Source: JAHBVH01 sp034432375 (GTDB taxonomy: Bacteria; Chloroflexota; Anaerolineae; Caldilineales; Caldilineaceae). From it: a stretch of DNA of 64,000 nt. Location of the stretch: the NCBI GenBank assembly GCA_034432375.1, contig DAOUCA010000163.1, positions 1 through 64,000 on the forward strand, in the 5' to 3' direction. A program made the translations under genes and the position numbers. The notes under the pieces were generated by a model. That model saw only the letters and a program-made list of their open reading frames with translations. It searched no databases and was not told the origin of the DNA. Each line of letters starts with the position of its first letter. The first letter of the stretch is position 1. Shown here one piece after another: positions 7,619-16,179 of this stretch.

Positions 7619-9163
7619 ATGCCCGTCGATTTCAACACGCTAACCTTGGCCGTCGAAGGCTATCTTGACCGCCTCAGTTACTTGCCCGGCGAAACGATAG
7701 CATTTCACTGCTCGGCGCGCACAAGTGCCTTTACGATCGAGACTGCCCGTATCGGGGCAACACGCGAAGTGATCTGGCGCAGCAGCCAACTTGCTGGCAC
7801 ATTGCAAGCGACACCGAACGATGCCTATGCGAATGGCTGTGGCTGGCCGGTGACCTTTACCTTACCCATTCCCATGGATTGGCGCACTGGCTTCTATGAA
7901 GTAACCTTCCACAGCAAGGAGACAACGGGACCCGCCGCCACCAGCCACGCCGGCTTTGTGGTGCGCGCACCACAGCCATCCGCCAATGCGATCTTGCTCG
8001 TTTTGGCCACCAACACCTACAACGCCTACAATAAATGGGGCGGCCACTGCCTCTACACCGGCGCGACACAGGTCTCCTTTCAACGGCCGTGGGAACGGGG
8101 CTTTATCAGCCGTCCAGCGACGCGTTACGACGGGCGCGTCGCCGCAATTGCGCCGGAGGGCGATCCCGAACATCAGCAGTTGATCCGCTACCTAGAAGCG
8201 GGTCGCTATCCACTTTGGTGCGCGTCCGGCGGTTGGCACAACTGGGAACGGCGCTTTGTGCGCTGGGCCGAAAGCAACGGGGTTCAGCTTGACTATGCGA
8301 TCAATAGTGATCTCCATTTCCAGCCAGAGATCCTTACTGGCTATCGCCTAATGGTCAGCATGGGCCACGATGAATATTGGTCGTGGGAGATGCGCGATGC
8401 GGTCGATGGCTTTGTCGAAGACGGGGGCAATCTGGCGATCTTTTCAGGCAACAGCTGTTTTTGGCAAGTGCGCTATGAAGATCATGGGCAGACAATGGTC
8501 TGTTACAAAGGCCAGGCGCATGACCGTGATCCAGTCATCGGCACGCAAGAGCAACGACGACTGACCAGCTTCTGGTCCTATCCGCTGATCCGGCGGCCAG
8601 AAAATCTGACGACGGGATTGAGCTTTACGCGCGGTGGTTATGTGCGCGTTGGCGGCGGCGTGCCACGTAGCTCCGGTGCCTACACAGTCTATCGACCAGA
8701 GCATTGGGCCTTTGCCGGCACCGGGCTGCACTATGGCGACCAATTGGGGCTTGGCTCCTACATCGTCGGCTACGAGACGGATGGTTGTGCGTTTACCATG
8801 CAGCAAGGGCTACCCATCCCCACCCACGAAGATGGCACACCAGAGGGCTTTACGATCCTGGCCACATCACCTGCGCGTCTGCTTTCGCAAACCGCCACCT
8901 ACAGCGAGATCCCCAAAGCGATCTGGGCCGATCCAGACGGGCCGGGTGATCTCGAAGGGGTCGCCACCGGACTTTTTGGTGACGCTTCTCCCCAAAATGT
9001 AGCCCGGCTCGCCCACGGCAACGCGGTCATGGGCACCTTTAGCCGTGGCAACGGCACTGTTTTCAATGCTGGCACTACCGATTGGGCCTATGGGCTTGAC
9101 AGCGATCCGCTCGTACAACGCGTCACAGCAAATGTGTTGCAACAGTTATCCAATGACGAATGA
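7619..9163 (+). CDS. N,N-dimethylformamidase beta-subunit-like protein
   Basis: A 514-residue protein with the conserved large domain of the N,N-dimethylformamidase beta subunit, including NAILLVLATNTYNAYNKWGG, the YTGATQVSFQRPW segment and a GHDEYWSWEMRD segment, preceded by a beta-sandwich-like N-terminal region of about 110 residues. True DMF amidase cleaves N,N-dimethylformamide to dimethylamine and formate; for such homologues the substrate is usually unproven. The start at 7619 has AGAAGGA about 9 nt upstream; the frame extends further 5' but runs through a repeat hairpin. The Nudix gene follows after 9 bp, suggesting co-transcription. Confidence 0.78.
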   Translation: MPVDFNTLTLAVEGYLDRLSYLPGETIAFHCSARTSAFTIETARIGATREVIWRSSQLAGTLQATPNDAYANGCGWPVTFTLPIPMDWRTGFYEVTFHSKETTGPAATSHAGFVVRAPQPSANAILLVLATNTYNAYNKWGGHCLYTGATQVSFQRPWERGFISRPATRYDGRVAAIAPEGDPEHQQLIRYLEAGRYPLWCASGGWHNWERRFVRWAESNGVQLDYAINSDLHFQPEILTGYRLMVSMGHDEYWSWEMRDAVDGFVEDGGNLAIFSGNSCFWQVRYEDHGQTMVCYKGQAHDRDPVIGTQEQRRLTSFWSYPLIRRPENLTTGLSFTRGGYVRVGGGVPRSSGAYTVYRPEHWAFAGTGLHYGDQLGLGSYIVGYETDGCAFTMQQGLPIPTHEDGTPEGFTILATSPARLLSQTATYSEIPKAIWADPDGPGDLEGVATGLFGDASPQNVARLAHGNAVMGTFSRGNGTVFNAGTTDWAYGLDSDPLVQRVTANVLQQLSNDE

Positions 9164-9172
9164 CAACAACCC

Positions 9173-9679
9173 ATGACGCTCTATCCTATCCGCCACAGCG
9201 CTCGTATTCTTCTACTTGATGAACAAGACCGTATTCTGTTGCTGCACGTTAATGATGGCGAAGCGTTTCACCACAACCGCCCAGAGATGATCACCTTTTG
9301 GATCACCCCTGGCGGCGGCGTTGAGTCTGGCGAAAGTTATGAGGAAACGGCGCGCCGCGAGTTATGGGAAGAGACTGGCATCGCCGACGCCACCTTTGGC
9401 CCTTGCCTCTGGCACCAAGAACGGCTGCTACACTTTCCGACCCGCACGCTGCTCTTACAGGAGCAGGTCTATCTCGCCCGTGTACAGCAGCCCCAGGTAA
9501 CCCTTGCCAATCTGCTGCCCTATGAACAGAAGTTACACCAAACCTTTCACTGGTGGCGGGTCGATGAACTGGCACAGTCACACGAACAGTTTATGCCACC
9601 AAGGTTGGCCACACTCCTGCCGCCGATCTTAGTAGGGATCTATCCAGCGGAACCGTTACAGCTCAATTGCACACCATGA
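9173..9679 (+). CDS. Nudix hydrolase
   Basis: A 168-residue Nudix-fold pyrophosphohydrolase. The full Nudix box is present (GGGVESGESYEETARRELWE then ETGI), with all the catalytic glutamates of GX5EX7REUXEEXGU, so it should hydrolyse a nucleoside diphosphate linked to some group X using Mg2+. It starts 9 bp after the stop of the dimethylformamidase-like gene and is probably translated from the same mRNA. The exact substrate cannot be deduced. It contrasts with the gutted Nudix gene at 2136-2401. Confidence 0.88.
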   Translation: MTLYPIRHSARILLLDEQDRILLLHVNDGEAFHHNRPEMITFWITPGGGVESGESYEETARRELWEETGIADATFGPCLWHQERLLHFPTRTLLLQEQVYLARVQQPQVTLANLLPYEQKLHQTFHWWRVDELAQSHEQFMPPRLATLLPPILVGIYPAEPLQLNCTP

Positions 9680-9759
9680 GCGGTGGGCATCGATCTCGCT
9701 CGTGGTACCATAGCACTCCGCGAATCGGTCAGCGGCCAGATGAAGACGCTCGCCGTGGA

Positions 9760-9811
9760 GCAGTGGGCCGGAAAGCAGTGGGCCAGAAAGTAGTGGGCCG
9801 GAAAGCAGTGG
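9760..9811 (+). repeat. 15-bp tandem repeat
   Basis: Three copies of GCAGTGGGCCGGAAA (9760-9774, 9775-9789 and 9790-9804, with small changes) plus a partial fourth. It lies in the 540-bp gap 9680-10218, which contains no supported gene. Confidence 0.7.
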
Positions 9812-9967
9812 TTCAGCAATTTGCAGTATGCCAAAATCATTGACAATGTAGTGGCTTCGCCTGTATACTATAGACTCAACTCCCACCATTTCACAGAAAG
9901 CGTGAAAGCAAAATCAACGCAACGCACCGGCGGCGTCAACACCTCTACCGGCCCTTCTCATAGATAA

Positions 9968-10046
9968 AATCCTTAAAAGCCATACAGCATCTCTCGTATA
10001 AAAGTACCCTTGTTATGGATGACTTTTAAATGATTCGTCTATCAGT
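9968..10046 (+). repeat. Short inverted-repeat element, copy A (AAAAG.CAT...ATGACTTTTAA)
   Basis: The blocks CCTTAAAAG, CATACAGC, CTCTCGT, TAAAAGTA, TTATGGATGACTTTTAAA and CTATCAGTAACC reappear in the same order, inverted, at 52950-53030. The ends AAAAG(C/T)CAT and ATGACTTTT are themselves inverted, so the unit is palindromic at its tips. It lies upstream of the SPFH operon and may contain its promoter, which I could not pin down. Confidence 0.6.
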
Positions 10047-10218
10047 AACCATTCAATCTAATCCAGGGCTTGCGCAGTTTGCCAGTTGAGTAGCGTGCAT
10101 TTCTGCGTATCGAAACCAGAGAAGTGCGTAAGTCCTATCATCAATCGACGAACAATCTTGCGCTTTGGCATGGCAGCAACGGGAATGCCTCTGGCACGGA
10201 TGTAAGAAAGGACAAATT

Positions 10219-11208
10219 ATGTGGGTCTCCTCTGGCCTCTTTTTTGGATTTTTAGCCTGGTTTGCAGTGCGCTATATTCTGACGAGCTTCTATACAGTTG
10301 ACCAGAATGAGCGGGCCGTTAAGACAAGCTTTGGACGAGCGGAACGAATGGGGAAATTGACAACACAAGATCTACCGTTGGCCGAGACATTGCGGCCGAA
10401 TGAACGGGAACGGTACATCTGGCCACAAGTACGCGTCATCGGGCCAGGTGGCCCCTATTTCAAGTGGCCGTGGGAGAAGGTTTACAAAGTATCGGTGGCC
10501 ACCGAGACGATGAATATGGCCAAGGATTTGGAAGATCCCACGGCCAATCGTGGCGGCACGATGTTAGAAGCCGTCACCAAGGATCAGCTCAACACTGGGC
10601 TGGAAGGGCAGATCCGCTATCGCATCTCTGACCAGAATCTCTATGCTTATCTCTTTGGCGTGAAGCAGCCGATTGTCCACACCATGGGCTACTTTGTCTC
10701 GGTATTACGCAACCGAATTGCCGGCTTTGAAGCGCCCAGCGCCTCTCTACTGGCGACGATGACCCCTGAAGAAGCGAATATCATGGCGGGGATTTCGATC
10801 AATGATATTCGGAAAAACCTCAGCTCACTCAATGATCAGATGGAAGAAGATTGTCGCTCTTCCGAAGCAAGATATGGCATTATCCTCGATGCTTCGCTGA
10901 TTACCGCGATTGATCCGCCCCAAGATGTGGAATCGGCGCTGGCGGCAATTAATACTGCACACAACCAAGTCTCTTCCGATATCAGTCTAGCCCAAGCATC
11001 GGCGGACCAGAAGATTGTCCAATCGAGACGAGCGGTTGAAATCGAAACGCTCAATGCGCGTGCCGAAGTTGAGCCGCTACAGGCACTTGCCGAACAGCTT
11101 AACACCCTAAAAAGCGATGGCCCAGAGGTGTTGCGCACCTATCTACGTAACGTTCGCCTGCAGCTCTATGCCCAGGCCAAACAAGTGATCCTCGCGGAAC
11201 GACTGTAA
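10219..11208 (+). CDS. SPFH/band-7 domain protein 1
   Basis: A 329-residue membrane-anchored protein: one N-terminal transmembrane segment (residues 3-20, WVSSGLFFGFLAWFAVRYIL), then an SPFH/band-7 domain and a C-terminal alanine/glutamate-rich coiled-coil region (about 250-310). Such proteins form rings or scaffolds that organise membrane proteases, fluidity or transport. AAAGGA stands 7 nt before the ATG at 10219. The next SPFH gene follows after 14 bp with its own strong site, so the two form an operon and probably a hetero-oligomer, as in HflK/HflC. Membership in that specific pair is not shown by sequence. Confidence 0.85.
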   Translation: MWVSSGLFFGFLAWFAVRYILTSFYTVDQNERAVKTSFGRAERMGKLTTQDLPLAETLRPNERERYIWPQVRVIGPGGPYFKWPWEKVYKVSVATETMNMAKDLEDPTANRGGTMLEAVTKDQLNTGLEGQIRYRISDQNLYAYLFGVKQPIVHTMGYFVSVLRNRIAGFEAPSASLLATMTPEEANIMAGISINDIRKNLSSLNDQMEEDCRSSEARYGIILDASLITAIDPPQDVESALAAINTAHNQVSSDISLAQASADQKIVQSRRAVEIETLNARAEVEPLQALAEQLNTLKSDGPEVLRTYLRNVRLQLYAQAKQVILAERL

Positions 11209-11222
11209 GAGGAGAACAGACC

Positions 11223-12140
11223 ATGCTTGAAGGATTGGGATCTATGCTAACAACGGCTGTTATTACCTTTTTCGTGCTCTTGATCGGTGAACCACTGATT
11301 AAGGGGATCTTTCGGATGTTTGGTGTGTACACGGTTGTAGAAGAGGGAACGAGTGAGGTCTACGTGCTCTTTGGACGGGTCATGGCGGTATTGCGGGAAC
11401 CAGGTTTATACTTTCTCTGGCTCCGGCTTGGGCCGTTGGCGTTGATCGTACGCTGGTTTGGCAAGCGCTATGTTCTCGATATGCGCCTCGACCAGAAGTA
11501 TCTACGCAGTCTCCCCGTCAACTCAGAAGAGGGCGCGCCCATGGGGATTGGCGTCTGGTATGAGATGTTTATCAGTGATCCGGTCGCTTATCTTTTTAAG
11601 AATACCGATCCACAAGGATCACTGTCGGCCAATGTGAGTAATGCCACCGTGCGCACTTTAAGCAACATGCCATTGGCAGATATGCTGCAAACCCGTCATG
11701 AGATGAGCCAAGCGGTACGCACTGAGGTTTCGCCCAAATCGACGGAATGGGGCTATAAACTGGGGTCGGTCTATATTCGCAAAGTTCACTTCCGCGATAC
11801 CCAGATGATTCGCCAAATCGAAGAAAAGGTCGTCAATCGCCTACGCCAGGTCACTGCCGCCATTCGGCAGGATGGTGCCAATCAGGTGAGCATTATCACC
11901 AGCACCGCTGAGCGCGAGGCAGCGGTCGAGTTTGGCAAAGCCAATGCAATGCGCCCCAAGATTGTTGGGGAAGCACTCAAAGCGATCAGTGCGGATGAGG
12001 AAGTGGCCAACGCCCTCTTTGAGATTTTAGAGACACAGCGGGTTCTTGCTGGTAAGGCACAGATCACACTGATACCGGCGCAGAACAACAACTTATTGGC
12101 ACAGTTGTTAGCGACACAAAGCGAGGTAGAAAGCCGCTAA
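11223..12140 (+). CDS. SPFH/band-7 domain protein 2
   Basis: A 305-residue protein with an N-terminal hydrophobic anchor (about residues 10-30), an SPFH domain starting at the YTVVEEGTSEVYVLFGRV segment, and a C-terminal helical part that includes the AEREAAVEFGKANAMRP segment. It resembles its neighbour in architecture but not closely in sequence. AAGAGGAGA lies upstream of the ATG. A perfect 21-bp hairpin 27 nt downstream ends the operon. The role is inferred only from the family: membrane microdomain or protease-scaffold function. Confidence 0.85.
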   Translation: MLEGLGSMLTTAVITFFVLLIGEPLIKGIFRMFGVYTVVEEGTSEVYVLFGRVMAVLREPGLYFLWLRLGPLALIVRWFGKRYVLDMRLDQKYLRSLPVNSEEGAPMGIGVWYEMFISDPVAYLFKNTDPQGSLSANVSNATVRTLSNMPLADMLQTRHEMSQAVRTEVSPKSTEWGYKLGSVYIRKVHFRDTQMIRQIEEKVVNRLRQVTAAIRQDGANQVSIITSTAEREAAVEFGKANAMRPKIVGEALKAISADEEVANALFEILETQRVLAGKAQITLIPAQNNNLLAQLLATQSEVESR

Positions 12141-12166
12141 TAGAAGAGGGCGTCTATTGACACGCG

Positions 12167-12214
12167 TAGATCAAAAGATGCGCCGCCATTATTGGCGGCG
12201 CATCTTTTGATCTA
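12167..12214. terminator. Bidirectional terminator between SPFH operon and acpP
   Basis: Perfect 21-bp inverted repeat (12167-12187 and 12194-12214), loop ATTATT, with A-rich left and T-rich right stem bases. It lies between two convergent genes and can serve both strands. Confidence 0.85.
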
Positions 12215-12238
12215 CCATGGCAGCGCGAACTACAAGGG

Positions 12239-12466
12239 TTAGCTATCCAAGTGTTTTACAGCATTGCCAACGGTGACGATCTCTTGCGCTTGTTCATCGC
12301 TAATTTCGCCACCGAACTCTTCTTCAAAGCGCATAATTAATTCGACCAGGTCCAGGCTATCTGCCTCAAGATCTTCACGGAAATTGGCTTCCATCGTGAC
12401 TTCTGTAGGGTCAACACCTAACTGATCGACGATAATGTCACGGACACGTTCAAAAGTTGTTGCCAT
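12239..12466 (-). CDS. Acyl carrier protein
   Basis: A 75-residue acyl carrier protein. The phosphopantetheine attachment serine is Ser37 in the DSL motif (EADSLDLVELIM), in the standard four-helix layout and at the usual length. It carries growing acyl chains as thioesters in type II fatty acid synthesis in the cytoplasm. AGAGGAGA lies about 10 nt before the ATG. It is monocistronic here; plsC, another lipid gene, is divergent about 780 bp away. The glycine-rich EEFGGEISDEQAQ loop is normal for the family. Confidence 0.96.
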   Translation of the reverse strand: MATTFERVRDIIVDQLGVDPTEVTMEANFREDLEADSLDLVELIMRFEEEFGGEISDEQAQEIVTVGNAVKHLDS

Positions 12467-12770
12467 CGGTTTACTTCTCCTCTACTCTGATTATTAATCT
12501 ACCCAAAAATTGAGATAAGAACTATCCTGCGCGTAGGCGTTCGGCCATTTTAGCTACCCAACCGCAACCTGTCAAACAAAGCAGGCTCCGAATGCACATG
12601 GGATTATCTAGCGCTGCACTTTACACAGGATTGCCCGAGTGTTGATTCATTGCAGTTTTGTAACACAGGAAAGCAGGAATAGTTGCGACCCAGACGGACC
12701 ATGGGAATGCTATAGCAGATTGTGCCATTTGTAACTAGCGTGTAACTTGCCTGGCTACACTATTGTTGTG

Positions 12771-12880
<110 letters not shown>

Positions 12881-13077
12881 AACCTCTTTCTAGACCCTTT
12901 GCCCGATCTGCTAGCTTATAGGCAAGCGATCGAAAAATCGTACTGATTTATCTTTTTTACACGAAAAAGGTAAGGGGGCGTGCGTTGTTTGTCGCAACGA
13001 CTACTGCCACTTTCAGCACAACAAAGTACATTATCCAACTGATGTTCTTCAGCAAGCGTTATGCTATTATAGGTCTT

Positions 13078-13162
13078 GAGTAGAAATGGTGCATCTACTC
13101 GTCTCCTTTTGGGTTTCCTTTCTCCTGCAAAGGCGCTGACTTTTTGAAGTCGGCGCCTTTGC
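13078..13162 (+). ncRNA. Hairpin pair upstream of plsC
   Basis: GAGTAGA (13078-13084) pairs with TCTACTC (13094-13100), and a 16-bp stem (13127-13142 with 13147-13162, one mismatch) follows, ending in TTTGCATTTC. This looks like the end of a short independent transcript or a processed leader. Together with 12771-12880 it accounts for most of the 780-bp gap 12467-13247, where no gene is supported. Confidence 0.3.
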
Positions 13163-13190
13163 ATTTCTACCGATTGCCCCTTTTTTCCGT

Positions 13191-13196
13191 TATAAT
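13191..13196 (+). promoter_or_regulatory. Candidate -10 box of plsC
   Basis: TATAAT in the context CCGTTATAATAGTAAAC, 52 bp before the plsC start. No convincing -35 hexamer was found at normal spacing. Confidence 0.4.
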
Positions 13197-13247
13197 AGTA
13201 AACTAGAGGTCGATTAACCGCTCACGATAGAAGGATGTTGCCGCCTG

Positions 13248-13976
13248 ATGTCTATTGCCGTAAGACATTTGATACGTTCAATCTTGGTGCAGATTGGACG
13301 CTTGCTCATTCGAGTGTTATTTCACGTTACTGTCGAAGGTATAGAGAATGCACCGCACCCCACCAATGGCCTGCTAGTCATTTCCAATCACTTCAGTTGG
13401 TTTGATGCCCCAGTGATTAGCCTGCTGTTGCCCTATCCCCCTGCCTATCTGATCGCCACTGAAGCAATTGAGAACCGCTGGATTCACCCCTTTACAACCG
13501 TGTTCGAGAGTATTCCCATCTGGCGGGGCCAGGTTGACCGGCAGGCGATGACGACAGCAGTGCGAACGTTGCGGGCTGGCGGCATTGTGGGAATCTTCCC
13601 CGAAGGAGGCATCAACCCGGATCTCGCCGATATCGTTGCCAAAGGGCAACAGATTGCCGAACTGCAAGGCAATATGTCCCGCACCGACGGCACGCTGATT
13701 CGCGCCAAATCCGGCGTGGCCCTGTTGGCAACCATGAGCGGGGCGCAGATTCTACCGATCGCACTAATCGGGAGCCAGCACATTCTAACAAATTTACGCC
13801 GTTGGCGGCGCACACCACTGACATTGCGGATCGGTCCACCGTTTGGCCCGCTTGCCCTTGACGCCGAGTACAAAGGCGCGGTGCGCCGTCGGCAAATGGA
13901 TCAACTCACCGACAACATGATGCGCCACATTGCCGCCCTCTTTCCCCCAGAAAATCGCGGCCCTTACGCCGACTGA
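13248..13976 (+). CDS. plsC: 1-acyl-sn-glycerol-3-phosphate acyltransferase family protein
   Basis: A 242-residue glycerolipid acyltransferase of the PlsC family, which transfers an acyl chain to lysophosphatidate at the membrane. Motif I NHFSWFDAP contains the catalytic HX4D, and motif III FPEGGINPD the substrate-binding EGG. A mildly hydrophobic N-terminal helix (LIRSILVQIGRLLIRVLF) would anchor it. AGAAGGA lies 12 nt before the ATG, which is a little far. The last 13 nt overlap the 3' end of the convergent DUF429 gene. Some family members acylate other lipids, so the exact acceptor is inferred. Confidence 0.88.
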   Translation: MSIAVRHLIRSILVQIGRLLIRVLFHVTVEGIENAPHPTNGLLVISNHFSWFDAPVISLLLPYPPAYLIATEAIENRWIHPFTTVFESIPIWRGQVDRQAMTTAVRTLRAGGIVGIFPEGGINPDLADIVAKGQQIAELQGNMSRTDGTLIRAKSGVALLATMSGAQILPIALIGSQHILTNLRRWRRTPLTLRIGPPFGPLALDAEYKGAVRRRQMDQLTDNMMRHIAALFPPENRGPYAD

Positions 13977-14737
13977 GACGCGGGCAATAACGGGGTGAGA
14001 ATGTGACCATCGTCAACCGTGCCGTAGACCACTGTGCGGGCGGGGCCATGATGCCAGAGATAGAGGGCCGTGTAGGCACAGGTAATGGCGTCGAGCGTAT
14101 CTTCATAGGCTTTCAGCGCACGTCCCCTTAGCGCAAGACCACGGAGCGGCGCAAGCTCCTCCGCCAGGATCGCCTCATGGCCAGCCAATGGCGGTATTGC
14201 TGTCGCCAAAGTTGCCAGTAGCCGCTGATAGCGTTGCAACTCGGCGCGGCGCATCGCGGGTGTTCGCCCAGGCTTCGCTTTATACTTCAACGTTTTTGGC
14301 AACTGAAAGAGACTGACATGTGCCGGATGGGGAAAGATTTCGCAGAGATAACGCGCCGTCCCCCGCTGCGGAATGGGCGCACTTTCGCGAAAACCAAAGC
14401 GCTCGGTAAACTGGGCAACCAACGCTTCACCACGAACTTCACCGTCATAGGCTAAGAGCTTGCGGTTGGCCGGCAATGCCCCGGCATCGTAGGCGCGCCA
14501 ATCGGCACTCAATGCGCGATCGCAAAGGCGGGCACCAGTAGCGTTGGGCACCCGCAGTGGTGCGTCAATGGCAATCACCGCGCCTTCAGTGGGCTGCAAT
14601 TGATCGGTTGCAAACGCAATGATCGCAGCATTGTCACTCAAGCTGCCACTGTGCGTGATCAACTGCTGATCCCGAATGATTGCGCCCCCGCTGGGGTTGC
14701 GTGGACTCCACGCCAGATCGATTCCAATAAATAACAT
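13964..14737 (-). CDS. DUF429 domain protein (predicted RNase H-fold nuclease)
   Basis: A 257-residue protein starting MLFIGIDLAWSPRNPSG, the typical opening of DUF429, with a second conserved stretch AVIAIDAPLRVPN and a third around LKAYEDTLDAITCAYTAL. The acidic residues in these three stretches match an RNase H-like active site, which is the basis of the predicted nuclease role; no activity is established for this group. The 3' end overlaps the end of plsC by 13 nt on the other strand. A CACGAAG hairpin lies 50 bp upstream of its start. Confidence 0.8.
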   Translation of the reverse strand: MLFIGIDLAWSPRNPSGGAIIRDQQLITHSGSLSDNAAIIAFATDQLQPTEGAVIAIDAPLRVPNATGARLCDRALSADWRAYDAGALPANRKLLAYDGEVRGEALVAQFTERFGFRESAPIPQRGTARYLCEIFPHPAHVSLFQLPKTLKYKAKPGRTPAMRRAELQRYQRLLATLATAIPPLAGHEAILAEELAPLRGLALRGRALKAYEDTLDAITCAYTALYLWHHGPARTVVYGTVDDGHILTPLLPASQSA

Positions 14738-14789
14738 CCGCTCATTTTACGTCACAATGCAGCCTTAGGCTATTCCAGAAAATACCGAT

Positions 14790-14864
14790 CCACGAAGTGC
14801 ACGAAGTTTCACGAAGAAGAGCTTCACCTACGTGTGCCTTCGTGTGCCTACGTGTGCCTACGTG
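14790..14864. repeat. Hairpin with CACGAAG/CACGTAG periodic arms
   Basis: The left arm from 14790 has three CACGAAG units spaced 9-10 nt; the right arm (to 14864) has four CACGTAG/CACGAAG units spaced exactly 10 nt. The flank CCTTAGGC.ATTCC at 14763 matches that of the hairpin at 7490. Arm lengths differ, as if units are gained or lost. Confidence 0.7.
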
Positions 14865-15030
14865 GATAGCGAAAAACGCCCGTTACACGATCAGTTACAT
14901 TGGGGTTTGGCGTTACAGAAAATCTGTGGCTGCGTTTAGGGCGGCATGAGATCAATTGCTGTATCAACAATTTGACAGTCTACCGATGCACAACATACAA
15001 TGCCCCTATCACTATTTCCCGTCTACCCGA

Positions 15031-15060
15031 TTGACTAATCTATTTATCCAAAGTGATGAT
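15031..15060 (+). promoter_or_regulatory. Candidate promoter of the sulfur-cluster leader
   Basis: TTGACT at 15031-15036 and GATGAT at 15055-15060 with an 18-bp spacer. This would start a leader at about 15067, some 160-190 nt before two tandem terminators. Confidence 0.4.
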
Positions 15061-15094
15061 CAAAACGAAACCCGTCCATCTAGCCTGTTGTTGT

Positions 15095-15254
15095 TGCATC
15101 TGTCTTGAGCGGAGACTGCGGTCCGGCGCTCGAGCACAGCAGTGCAACGATGCCTGATGATGCTCAAGTGCCCTCCCTGTCTCCGCCAGCATGGCCGAGT
15201 TCAGTGAGGGACAGACGCGAACGTGTGAGCGCCCAAGTTCCTGGGCGCTTTTTT
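15095..15254 (+). promoter_or_regulatory. Attenuator- or riboswitch-like leader
   Basis: A GC-rich, non-coding, highly paired segment: GCGGAGAC (15109-15116) can pair with GTCTCCGC (15179-15186), while TTGAGC (15105-15110) can instead pair with GCTCAA (15162-15167). It ends in an intrinsic terminator (AGCGCCCA 15228-15235, TGGGCGCT 15242-15249, then six T). GGCGCTC at 15125-15131 is complementary to GAGCGCC at 15227-15233 and could act as an antiterminator strand. The next gene is the sulfurtransferase at 15340. It matches no riboswitch class I can name; a stand-alone RNA such as 6S RNA is an alternative. Confidence 0.5.
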
Positions 15255-15263
15255 ATTGCTTAG

Positions 15264-15297
15264 AAACCGCCACTGGACCTGTCCGGTGGCGGTTTTT
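15264..15297 (+). terminator. Second intrinsic terminator before the sulfur operon
   Basis: AAACCGCCAC (15264-15273) pairs with GTGGCGGTTT (15286-15295), with an inner GGAC/GTCC stem, followed by a T run. It lies 43 bp before the sulfurtransferase start, so transcripts from upstream must read through two terminators. Confidence 0.75.
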
Positions 15298-15339
15298 CGT
15301 ACGATCAGCGTAACTACTCAGGTAAAGAAGGAAGAATTG

Positions 15340-16179
15340 ATGGCAGAAAATGTTGAAACGCAGACTGGTCAGCCAACTTTACAACTCGCGGGTCCAGTTG
15401 TAACCATTGAATGGCTTTTGCAAAAGCTCGATCACCCAGCCTTGTGCCTGATCGATGTACGCAGCGCCGATGCCTATGCCGAAGGACATCTGCCTGGGGC
15501 AGTCCGTTTGGAGTTGCCAGAGATTACCACCATTCGGGACCACGTGCCCGGCATGTTGATTCCCGCCGCGGATTTTGCCGCCCGCATGAGCAGCATCGGC
15601 GTCAGTGAAGGCAATGTTGTCGTACTCTATGATGACAATTGGGGCATGCCGGCGGCACGAGTACTTTGGGCACTGGCCCGTTTTGGCTTTACCCAAGCGG
15701 CCGTCCTCAACGGTGGTTGGGATAGCTGGCAGGAGTTAGGCTATCCGCAGACAACCAGCGTGGCGACACCAGAGCCAACGACTTTTGCGATCCGCAACGC
15801 CGAAGAGCATTTGGCCGAGCGTGCGTGGTTGCTGACACAGCCACCCCGAACCGATCTCGTTGTCGTTGATACGCGCACACCAAACGAGTATGGCCAAGGT
15901 CATCTGCCCAACGCCATCAACTGGGATTGGATGAATGCCGTGCCGCCTGGTGGGTGGGAACTCATGCGCCCCGCCGCCGAGTTACGTGAGGAGTTAGCCG
16001 GCCTTGGCATCACCCCAGACAAAGAGATTGTCACCTACTGCCGCTCTGGCGTACGTGCCGCCCACACCTACGTCGTCTTACGCGCGTTGGGCTTTCCGCG
16101 GGTGCGCAACTACGACGGCTCGTGGCTCGAATGGTCGCGCTATCTGGCAATCGAGAAAGGAGCTTCGTCGCATGGCTAA
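15340..16179 (+). CDS. Sulfurtransferase with two rhodanese domains
   Basis: A 279-residue tandem-rhodanese protein of the thiosulfate/3-mercaptopyruvate sulfurtransferase type. The first domain lacks the active cysteine (VVLYDDNWGMPAARV); the second carries Cys234 in YCRSGVRAAH, the persulfide-forming site. The signature VRNYDGSWLEW follows. It moves sulfane sulfur from thiosulfate or mercaptopyruvate to an acceptor in the cytoplasm. The ATG at 15340 has AAGAAGGAAG upstream. The stop overlaps the start of the YeeE/YedE transporter by 8 nt, so the two are translationally coupled. The donor specificity is not settled by the loop sequence. Confidence 0.9.
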   Translation: MAENVETQTGQPTLQLAGPVVTIEWLLQKLDHPALCLIDVRSADAYAEGHLPGAVRLELPEITTIRDHVPGMLIPAADFAARMSSIGVSEGNVVVLYDDNWGMPAARVLWALARFGFTQAAVLNGGWDSWQELGYPQTTSVATPEPTTFAIRNAEEHLAERAWLLTQPPRTDLVVVDTRTPNEYGQGHLPNAINWDWMNAVPPGGWELMRPAAELREELAGLGITPDKEIVTYCRSGVRAAHTYVVLRALGFPRVRNYDGSWLEWSRYLAIEKGASSHG

